A stretch of DNA of 5,111 nt from Prevotella sp. Its GTDB lineage: Bacteria > Bacteroidota > Bacteroidia > Bacteroidales > Bacteroidaceae. The stretch covers positions 1-5,111 of the forward strand of contig JAGAPI010000080.1 of the NCBI GenBank assembly GCA_017623335.1, given 5' to 3'. Position numbers and translations under genes: made by a program. Numbering within the stretch: position 1 is the first letter of the stretch; each line of letters begins with the position of its first letter. The notes beneath the pieces were generated by a model that was not told the DNA's origin, ran no database searches, and was given only the letters and a program-made list of their open reading frames with translations. Shown piece by piece: positions 1 through 5,111 of the stretch.

Positions 1-1026
1 CTCAGCATATATCACCTCATGGCTAAAAGAGCCCCTGCCGGAGTTGTATTCCCTTAAATCAGGAGCAGACACAAGCCAATAGGCATCGGGATTATCGCAA
101 CGCACTACATAGCGCAGATTGTATTTCTTCTGCCACGCGGTACTGTCGGCGGCATATCCAGCCACACAGCCGCAGCCACCCCTGACGTTGGTATAGCTTG
201 AAAAGGCAAACGCCAGCCCATACTGGGCAAGATCATTGTTGCTGATGTCGTTGAGCGACTTGAGCATGAAATAATATTCCCTTGACAATGCCAGTAAATG
301 CGACTGATAGGCAGACAGGCTTCTGTAATAATACGTTATGGGCATGCGGAGCGTGGCGACGCCATTGCCAAACGAGGAGTCGTCGAAGATATACATATTG
401 TGATAAAAGTCATTTGAGGTGCCAAGGTCGAGCTTTGCTCCCGAATAGTTGTTCAGCAGCGGTTCGGCGCTTGTCTCCACGCCAAGCCACGTATCGTCTG
501 CCATATAATCGCTGTGCGGAACGTGGCGCCCCTTTATACGCACGGCATAATAATCCACGTCGGGCAAGTCGTGAAACGAGAGCTTCAGCTGACTGCGCAG
601 CTCACCGTCGTTATATATCAGACTGTAGTCGGAAGCATCTATGGCAGGGCGCTGCGGAATACGGGTGGCGGCCTCAATGTCGGGCAATCCATCCGCACTC
701 GCCTTGATACAGATTTCATCACCGCAATGATGACTGCCTACGGCGCGGTAGAGGAATACTGGGAAACCTTTCTCCACGGTGGTGCCTGCATATATCACCT
801 TGTCGCTGACGCCGTTGGTGGCGCATGTCACGCTCTTTACGTCAAGCTGCGGCATTCTGCCATTGACAGGCTGTACCGTCGACAGCCGTATATCTATCGT
901 ATCGGCATCGGTGGGAAAGGCATACAACAGCATGCGGCTGCCGCCTGCGATGCCGTCGAGGCTGATACTGTCCTGGCACGACACTAACGACAGTGCCAGA
1001 AAAACGGATGATATTATTTTTCTCAT
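1..1026 (-). CDS. DUF4249-type surface lipoprotein, partial (3' end beyond window)
   Basis: An open frame of 342 codons runs from ATG at 1026-1024 to the window edge with no stop, so the C-terminus is missing. Residues 1-17 form a lipoprotein signal: basic start MRK, a hydrophobic stretch, then lipobox LVSC with the lipidated cysteine at 17. The DUF4249 assignment is from memory of the family, not a search. It rests on the early strand followed by a 'QPVNG' segment (52-56), the 'ADGLPDIEAATRIPQRPAI' segment (111-129), which resembles the family's 'A.GLP...A.T.IP..P.I' pattern, and 'YTNVRGGCGCVAGY' (278-291), which resembles the usual near-terminal 'SN..GG.G...GY'. DUF4249 proteins are usually encoded next to TonB-dependent receptors, as here: the start lies 4 bases after the receptor stop. 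A surface ligand-binding role beside the receptor is inferred; no substrate is known. Oddities are six cysteines besides C17 (68, 101, 106, 285, 287, 310) and at least 50 residues beyond the GG.G motif. The reading frame is secure; the family is likely. Confidence 0.82.
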   Translation of the reverse strand, partial: MRKIISSVFLALSLVSCQDSISLDGIAGGSRMLLYAFPTDADTIDIRLSTVQPVNGRMPQLDVKSVTCATNGVSDKVIYAGTTVEKGFPVFLYRAVGSHHCGDEICIKASADGLPDIEAATRIPQRPAIDASDYSLIYNDGELRSQLKLSFHDLPDVDYYAVRIKGRHVPHSDYMADDTWLGVETSAEPLLNNYSGAKLDLGTSNDFYHNMYIFDDSSFGNGVATLRMPITYYYRSLSAYQSHLLALSREYYFMLKSLNDISNNDLAQYGLAFAFSSYTNVRGGCGCVAGYAADSTAWQKKYNLRYVVRCDNPDAYWLVSAPDLREYNSGRGSFSHEVIYAE

Positions 1027-1030
1027 ATTG

Positions 1031-3436
1031 TCAGAATTGAATTGTGTAGCTCACCGACGGAATCACAGGTATATAGCCGCGGCTCTTTGCCGAGAATGTG
1101 CCGTCTTTGTTTGTTTTCAAGTTCACATACATGGTGTTCATGTGACAGTAGGCGTTATACAGGCTCACGTTCCATATCCTTGTGTGCCCGTGCCTGGTGG
1201 TGTGCCTAAAGTCTGCCCCAAGGTCAAGCCGGTGGTAGGCAGGCAGCACAAAGTTGTTCGGCTCGGTGTAAATATATCCGGCATCAGCTTTCATCGCATC
1301 TTCGGGCAGCGACGGTGTCAGGGCATAGCCCGTGGGCATGGTTATGCGGTTGCCGCTGCGATAGGTCCACGCCGCATACACCGCTATGCGGTCGTTGAAT
1401 TTATAGCGTGCGGACAAGTTCAGCTTATGACGGTTGTCAAACTGGTCGCTGAACCATCGGCTGTGAAGTTCGGGGAAGTTGCGCCTGCTCCACGACAGCG
1501 TGTAGGCGAGCGATGCCGACAGGCGCGGTGTGCGGTATGCTGCATCAAACTCCACGCCGTATGCCCTTCCCCTGCCCTCGGCTATGTTCTTGTCCCACCG
1601 TGTGGCAGGCGGCTGCAATCCCAGCCAGCTCTTGTATTGCAGCAAGTGGCTCGTGGTTTTATAATATCCCTCCAATGTCACGGTCCAGTTGCCCCTGCGG
1701 GTATAGATTCCGCCGGCAAACTGTTGCGACTGGGTGGGGTGAATGTCTGCGGTGGTAGGCACCCAGAAGTCGGTAGGCATTTCGAGAAAGCTGCTTGCCA
1801 TACGGTGTACCGTCTGCGACATTTTCGTGTACGACAGTTTCAGCGAGCACCAGTCATAAAGCTGATATTTCAGGGCTATGCGCGGGTCGGCAATACTGTA
1901 GACCTTGCCGTCAACAACGGTCATGGTGTAGCTGCTGCCGATGTTTGCCAACAAACGCGGCGTCACCTGCATCTCGTCCTCAATGTATAGTGATGTCTCG
2001 TCGGACACCGTGCTGTTGCGTTCGTTCACCGATGCCGTGTCAATCTTATCTCCGCCATTGTCGAAATACATAGCCTGCATGATGCTTTGCGGACGGAAGA
2101 TGTGATGGGTATAGCTGCCGCCAAACCTCACATGATGGCGCTGCGAGGGAGTCCAAATCAGGTCGGTCTTAACGCCGGCATCATACATCCGGGTGTTGCT
2201 GTGATTCAGGTCAAGACTAAGGCGGCGCACTATGCCGTCATTCTGATGATAGGTGTCATCCTCGTCAAAGTTATAGAGTGAATGGCTGTATGTACCTATG
2301 GCACGCATTGTAGCGTTGACATTACACCACGGTTTTAAGTTTGCCCCAATGGTGATGGTGGCGTTGCCCCAGCGGAATTTGCTGTAACTGTCGGTCACAT
2401 ACGAGTCAAGGTCGTCACATTTATCATGTACGCTATAGCTGTCACGCCCGTTGTACAGACTCAGCCACACCGTACCGCCGTTATTGAGACGGTGTGTGAG
2501 CTTTGCGTTCAGATCGTAAAACACATAGCTGAACGTAAATTCCTCACCGTCGTCCAAACCGCTGTTTACTATCATCTGTATGGGTTTCATCAGCAAGTCA
2601 ATCCAGCTGCGGCGCAATGCCACGTTAAGCGAGGTCCTGTCTTTCACAAGCGGACCTTCCACCTGCACCCGTCCGTCGATAAGCCCTATAGAATACATTC
2701 CCTTTGTCTTCTGCATGTCGCCGTCGCGTGTCGTCACGTCGGTAATCGACGACACCCTGCCGCTATATCTCGCAGGAAAGTCGCTTTTGTAGAAATCCGC
2801 GCTCTCAATCACGTCGGTATTGAATGCCGAGAACAGTCCCAACGAGTGGTTTGTCTGATAAATGGGCGTGCCGTCGAGCAGAAAAAGATTCTCATCGCTG
2901 TTGCCGCCATGCACGAGCAGTCCCGACGACAGTTCAATGCCGTTGCTCACTCCCGATATTTGCTGAAGTGTCTTTATCAGGTCGGGCGAACTGAGCAGCG
3001 CAAATTCTGTGTTGATGTCGTCAGCCGTAATGGTACGCTTGCCTGTCTGCGTGGTCAGCACAGGCGAGTTGCTGCTGCCGGTAACTGTGACATCGGGAAG
3101 TTCCTGCACTTTGCCCAGCGTTACAGTTCTGACATTCACCTTACTTTTGCGCACTGTCTTTTTCTGCGGATGCACTTCACTCCACAGCATTATGTTTCTG
3201 CCATGACGCTTGTATTTTATACTGGTATCATCAAACAGCATCCGCAGCGATTTGTTTAGCGTTTTGCCTTCAAAGGGCTCACCTTTATAGGGTATGTTCA
3301 GGTTGAGCGAGGCATCATAAACAAAAAACACGCCATGGGTCTGTCTTATGCTCTCCATCTTTTGATACACGGTATAGCTCTGTGCCTGCATGAATGCTGG
3401 CAGCATCAGTGTCATTATCAGCAAATGTAGTCTCAT
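1031..3436 (-). CDS. TonB-dependent outer-membrane receptor with N-terminal STN signalling domain
   Basis: This 801-residue protein is complete. Residues 1-18 are a Sec signal peptide, with probable cleavage after MQA. Residues 21-86 match an STN (secretin/TonB short N-terminal) domain, the module that in FecA-like receptors contacts the inner-membrane regulator. A basic linker (about 87-112, KK, RKSK) leads to a TonB-box-like 'DVTVTG' (115-120). The plug follows (about 124-240), with the conserved 'VHGGNSDENLFLLDGTPIY' (175-193). The rest is a beta-barrel rich in alternating aromatic strands, ending in 'IPSVSYTIQF' with the C-terminal phenylalanine typical of outer-membrane barrels. The usual Bacteroidota carboxypeptidase-like (CarboxypepD_reg) domain is not visible, and no SusD gene follows, so this is not a classical SusC/SusD pair. 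Its ATG overlaps the preceding stop as ATGA, which suggests translational coupling. The downstream DUF4249 lipoprotein is its likely partner. The receptor class is certain; the ligand is unknown. Confidence 0.95.
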   Translation of the reverse strand: MRLHLLIMTLMLPAFMQAQSYTVYQKMESIRQTHGVFFVYDASLNLNIPYKGEPFEGKTLNKSLRMLFDDTSIKYKRHGRNIMLWSEVHPQKKTVRKSKVNVRTVTLGKVQELPDVTVTGSSNSPVLTTQTGKRTITADDINTEFALLSSPDLIKTLQQISGVSNGIELSSGLLVHGGNSDENLFLLDGTPIYQTNHSLGLFSAFNTDVIESADFYKSDFPARYSGRVSSITDVTTRDGDMQKTKGMYSIGLIDGRVQVEGPLVKDRTSLNVALRRSWIDLLMKPIQMIVNSGLDDGEEFTFSYVFYDLNAKLTHRLNNGGTVWLSLYNGRDSYSVHDKCDDLDSYVTDSYSKFRWGNATITIGANLKPWCNVNATMRAIGTYSHSLYNFDEDDTYHQNDGIVRRLSLDLNHSNTRMYDAGVKTDLIWTPSQRHHVRFGGSYTHHIFRPQSIMQAMYFDNGGDKIDTASVNERNSTVSDETSLYIEDEMQVTPRLLANIGSSYTMTVVDGKVYSIADPRIALKYQLYDWCSLKLSYTKMSQTVHRMASSFLEMPTDFWVPTTADIHPTQSQQFAGGIYTRRGNWTVTLEGYYKTTSHLLQYKSWLGLQPPATRWDKNIAEGRGRAYGVEFDAAYRTPRLSASLAYTLSWSRRNFPELHSRWFSDQFDNRHKLNLSARYKFNDRIAVYAAWTYRSGNRITMPTGYALTPSLPEDAMKADAGYIYTEPNNFVLPAYHRLDLGADFRHTTRHGHTRIWNVSLYNAYCHMNTMYVNLKTNKDGTFSAKSRGYIPVIPSVSYTIQF

Positions 3437-3909
3437 TTCACTGTGATTTTTATGCCGAGTATCTGTTCAAGAATGTCAACGGTGGTATGAAGCGAGTCTA
3501 CCTGTATGTCACCGCTCACACGCTTGGTGGTGTCGCTTGCCGACAGGTTGCAGCCATAATGGCGCGACAGCTGGCGCATAACATCATTCACCGGTGCATT
3601 GTCGAAATGAAGCACCACAATACTGTCATTTTTCTGTACTTGTTCCACACTGTCCTTCATCAACGGTGCATCATCGGGCTGAATGCCATTGTTGTCGTAC
3701 ATACGGTAGCCTGCAACCATGCAAGCCACAACTACGCTTACGGCAAATATGGAGGCGGCAATCGCTGCCAGCCATCTTTTTCCGTAACCTGCCACGGTCC
3801 TGTTGCCGCCGACATACAGAAATCTTTTCCATGCCTTATCGGTATCAAGCCGTTGCTCCTTGTACTGATTTGCCACAAAACGCAGCTCGTCCTCATCTAT
3901 ATCTTTCAT
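3433..3909 (-). CDS. Miniature FecR-like anti-sigma factor candidate (membrane segment plus DUF4974-type domain)
   Basis: This 158-residue protein has three parts. A charged cytoplasmic head (1-45) contains 'DKAWKRF' (25-30), like the short helical heads of Bacteroidota anti-sigma proteins. A single membrane helix spans about 46-67, preceded by KR (44-45), giving an N-in topology. A periplasmic C-terminal domain (about 98-158) with 'FDNAPVNDVMRQLSRHYG' and 'VSGDIQVDSLHTTVDILEQI' resembles the DUF4974 domain that ends FecR proteins and is related in pattern to STN. FecR proteins of this phylum are usually about 300-400 residues with a FecR beta domain between membrane and DUF4974; here only about 30 residues lie between them, so the middle domain is absent. 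The frame is intact and coupled to the receptor gene by ATGA, so it does not look like a decayed copy. Control of the adjacent sigma factor by the receptor's STN signal is inferred from position and known FecIRA logic. It could instead be an accessory periplasmic adaptor. Confidence 0.8.
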   Translation of the reverse strand: MKDIDEDELRFVANQYKEQRLDTDKAWKRFLYVGGNRTVAGYGKRWLAAIAASIFAVSVVVACMVAGYRMYDNNGIQPDDAPLMKDSVEQVQKNDSIVVLHFDNAPVNDVMRQLSRHYGCNLSASDTTKRVSGDIQVDSLHTTVDILEQILGIKITVK

Positions 3910-3997
3910 ATCACATATTGGTTTTACACTTTAATATACAAGTAAATGAACAAAATTAAACGATATTATATTTTATCAAATTAGCGACTATAACACA
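3910..3997 (-). other. AT-rich intergenic gap between sigma and anti-sigma genes
   Basis: This 88-bp gap separates the sigma factor stop from the next start codon. It contains the candidate promoter at 3951-3980. I see no hairpin followed by a T-run, so read-through from the sigma gene remains possible. No Shine-Dalgarno-like sequence precedes the ATG at 3909, which is normal for Bacteroidota. Confidence 0.6.
3951..3980 (-). promoter_or_regulatory. Candidate Bacteroidota housekeeping promoter for the anti-sigma/receptor/lipoprotein operon
   Basis: On the minus strand TTTG (3980-3977) is followed by 18 bp and then TAATTTTG (3958-3951). This is an exact match to the TAnnTTTG -7 element and to the TTTG-type -33 element of Bacteroides primary-sigma promoters, with a spacer close to the usual 19-21 bp. 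Transcription would start near 3945 and leave a leader of about 35 nt before the ATG at 3909. It would let the operon be expressed independently of the ECF sigma. The region is AT-rich, so a chance match is possible. Confidence 0.5.
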
Positions 3998-4501
3998 TCA
4001 GAAAAACATCATATAAATCTCCTTGGCCTTTCCACGCAGAATGGAATAGGCCTTTGCCATCTGCGCTTCCACCGTCTTCACAGATATACCAAGCGTGACT
4101 GCTATATCCTTATATTTCATGTCCCTGCATTTGCTCATAAGCAAAATACGGCGGCATGCCGGCGGCAACGTATCAATCTGCCCCCATAGCCTTGACTCGC
4201 GCTCAAGACGCTCCTCAACACCATTTGTATCATCGGGCAAGTCCATCACATCTGCCGGCTTTGCCGTGTGCAGTGTATGTGTAACATAGTCGATACTTGC
4301 AGTCTGTGTCATACGGTACAGATAGCTTTTAGGATTAAGAATAGTATTGGGCATATTGCTCATACGCTCACTCATTTTCAAAAATTGATCCATCACTATA
4401 TCTTCTGCCACATCAACATCTTTAACTATGTGTGTAGAGTAAAGGCACAGTCGCCGGTAATGGTTCCTGAACAATTTTTCTATGTCTGTCGTTTCTGTCA
4501 T
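3998..4501 (-). CDS. ECF-type RNA polymerase sigma-70 factor (Bacteroidetes family)
   Basis: This 167-residue protein is a two-domain extracytoplasmic-function sigma factor. Region 2 spans about 8-75: 'LFRNHYRRLCLYSTHIVKD' at 10-28, then 'AEDIVMDQFLKM' at 32-43, which is the core-RNA-polymerase-binding helix pattern. A short acidic linker (84-103) leads to region 4 (about 104-157), with 'LPPACRRILLMSK' followed by the helix-turn-helix 'MKYKDIAVTLGISVKTVEAQ' (128-147) that reads the -35 element. Size and layout fit the family of short Bacteroidetes sigma-70 factors often found beside FecR and TonB-receptor genes. It precedes the anti-sigma candidate by 88 bp, on the same strand. It presumably directs transcription of the receptor operon, its own gene, or both; this is inferred. 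The conserved R-N pair usual just before the aspartate of region 2.4 is replaced by Q66-T67, and the tryptophan common after 'F.K' is absent. Three tandem repeats sit just before the start codon. Confidence 0.93.
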   Translation of the reverse strand: MTETTDIEKLFRNHYRRLCLYSTHIVKDVDVAEDIVMDQFLKMSERMSNMPNTILNPKSYLYRMTQTASIDYVTHTLHTAKPADVMDLPDDTNGVEERLERESRLWGQIDTLPPACRRILLMSKCRDMKYKDIAVTLGISVKTVEAQMAKAYSILRGKAKEIYMMFF

Positions 4502-4690
4502 CTCTATTTGTGGTTGCTATACTTCGTTCATAGTTGCAATAACTCATTCATAAGTTGCAATAATTCTTATATATTCTTTAGCTATGACACATTTTTTGTA
4601 TTTTACCCCTATGCTGATTGAATATAATTTATGTGTATTGAGAAATTTATTATTAAAAGTAAAGTACACAACTAAGGAACTATATATATA
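4502..4690 (-). other. AT-rich intergenic region between the rRNA terminator and the ECF sigma gene
   Basis: This stretch carries the three tandem repeats (4513-4566) and a (TA)5 run at 4681-4690 next to the terminator. I found no exact TAnnTTTG promoter on the minus strand; TACTTTTA, revcomp of about 4653-4660, is a weak near-match without a well-spaced -33 element. Apparent frames crossing it run into the 5S rRNA and are not credible genes. Confidence 0.55.
4513..4566 (-). repeat. Three tandem ~20-21-bp direct repeats upstream of the ECF sigma gene
   Basis: The plus-strand cores are GTTGCTATACTTC (4513-4525), GTTGCAATAACTC (4533-4545) and GTTGCAATAATTC (4554-4566), starting 20 and 21 bp apart. 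The intervening bases are also alike (GTTCATA and ATTCATAA). On the coding (minus) strand each unit reads approximately TATTGCAACTTATGAATGA. The last core ends 11 bases before the sigma start codon at 4501. Spacing near two helical turns would put the copies on one face of the DNA, as for a protein bound in tandem. The role is inferred; a leader RNA element or slippage-born repeat are alternatives. Confidence 0.75.
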
Positions 4691-4732
4691 CAACAAAAAA
4701 AGGAGTCCAAAGCATTTCTGCTCTGGACTCCT
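4691..4732 (-). terminator. Intrinsic terminator of the rRNA operon
   Basis: Read on the minus strand, AGGAGTCCAGAGCA (4732-4719) pairs over 14 positions with TGCTTTGGACTCCT (4714-4701), with one G-U pair, around a GAAA tetraloop (4718-4715). The final T of the stem is followed at once by a run of six more T (4700-4695), then GTTG. It lies about 10 bases after the 5S 3' end. This is a textbook rho-independent terminator and should insulate the sigma gene from rRNA transcription. Confidence 0.93.
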
Positions 4733-4742
4733 CGTCTTAAAA

Positions 4743-4854
<112 letters not shown>

Positions 4855-4985
4855 TATTTCGTTTCGAAAGTCTCATGCCCTGAGACTCCGTATGGGGTTG
4901 ACTCTTGCACACACGAAACATGCTCGCTCGGACTTATATTGTCTCCGAAGCATCTGAAATTATCAGCATTAAGGACTTTCACGAA
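4855..4985 (-). other. 23S-5S internal transcribed spacer
   Basis: About 130 nt separate the 23S 3' end from the 5S. No tRNA is present. Visible helices are GTCTCA (4870-4875) with TGAGAC (4881-4886) around a 5-nt loop, enclosed at a distance by GTTTCG (4861-4866) with CGAAAC (4914-4919). Another helix at the 23S border is ACTTTC (4975-4980) with GAAAGT (4986-4991). These may serve rRNA maturation, which I infer only from position. Confidence 0.7.
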
Positions 4986-5111
4986 GAAAGTGTTCGGGCA
5001 ATTAGTAGTGCTCGGCTTTGACGTCGCCGTCTTTACACCTGCACCCTATCAACGTCGTAGTCTGCGACGACCCTATAAGGAGTCCTAATCTTGTGGCCGG
5101 CTTCGCACTTA
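4986..5111 (-). rRNA. rrl: 23S ribosomal RNA, 3' end (partial)
   Basis: The minus strand contains the conserved 3'-terminal segment: AAGATTAGGACTCCTTATAG, then GACTACGACGTTGATAGG, TGCAGGTGTAAAG, and GCCGAGCACTACTAATTGCC before CGAACACTTTC. This matches the last helices of Bacteroidota 23S rRNA. The gene continues beyond the window on the right. The 3' end near 4986 is estimated from where the terminal helix should close (CACTTTC, to pair with a 5' GAAAGTG-like end outside the window) and may be off by several bases. Confidence 0.93.

Noticed and set aside
282..987. Two overlapping plus-strand open frames (282-707 and 514-987)
   Set aside because: Both are antisense to the DUF4249 lipoprotein gene, whose uninterrupted 342-codon frame and lipobox are convincing.
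779..1990. A 403-codon open frame on the plus strand
   Set aside because: It lies wholly opposite the DUF4249 and TonB-receptor genes. Its translation has no recognisable domain and low-complexity composition, and the minus-strand frames carry clear family motifs. It is an antisense shadow.
2426..3259. A 277-codon open frame on the plus strand
   Set aside because: It is antisense to the receptor plug and barrel, with no domain-like pattern; the minus frame is certain.
1031..3436. SusC-type receptor of a polysaccharide utilisation locus
   Set aside because: The length (801) and the lack of the carboxypeptidase-like domain and of a following SusD gene speak against it; the partner is DUF4249-like.
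3394..3959. Plus-strand open frames opposite the anti-sigma candidate
   Set aside because: They are antisense to a gene with a membrane helix and a DUF4974 pattern, and show no coherent domain themselves.
4513..4566. CRISPR array
   Set aside because: The repeats are short, imperfect and separated by only 7-8 similar bases, with no spacers of variable sequence.
4855..4985. Possible tRNA between 23S and 5S
   Set aside because: No cloverleaf, TTCRANNC T-loop or 3' acceptor stem could be drawn in the spacer.

Overview
The window comes from a Bacteroidota genome, most likely order Bacteroidales and perhaps Prevotellaceae. The reasons are the form of the 5S and 23S rRNA sequences, the absence of clear Shine-Dalgarno sites, a TAnnTTTG-type promoter, and a gene set (ECF sigma, DUF4974 anti-sigma-like protein, STN-containing TonB receptor, DUF4249 lipoprotein) that belongs to this phylum. 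The genus is an inference. Every supportable gene lies on the minus strand, so the window reads biologically from right to left.

Right end (5111 down to about 4691): the last ~126 nt of a 23S rRNA, a ~130-nt spacer without a tRNA, a complete 5S rRNA, and a strong intrinsic terminator (14-bp stem, tetraloop, U-tract). This is the tail of a ribosomal RNA operon.

Middle (4690 down to 3910): an AT-rich intergenic stretch holds three ~20-21-bp tandem repeats immediately before an ECF sigma factor gene (4501-3998). After the sigma gene comes an 88-bp AT-rich gap with a good candidate Bacteroidota housekeeping promoter (TTTG, 18 bp, TAATTTTG).

Left (3909 down to 1): a tightly packed three-gene unit. 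A 158-residue membrane protein looks like a miniature FecR: cytoplasmic head, one membrane segment and a DUF4974-type C-terminal domain, but no FecR middle domain. Its stop overlaps the start of an 801-residue outer-membrane TonB-dependent receptor (signal peptide, STN domain, plug, barrel) in an ATGA. Four bases further on begins a DUF4249-type lipoprotein, which leaves the window after 342 codons without reaching its stop.

Together these genes look like a cell-surface signalling and import system. The receptor and surface lipoprotein would bind and import an unknown ligand. The receptor's STN domain would report occupancy to the small inner-membrane protein, which would control the ECF sigma factor. 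The general scheme is established for FecA/FecR/FecI-type systems; applying it here, and the ligand, are inference. The least ordinary points are the miniaturised anti-sigma candidate, the repeats in front of the sigma gene, a sigma region 2.4 that has lost usual residues, and a cysteine-rich DUF4249 protein that runs on past the usual end of its family.
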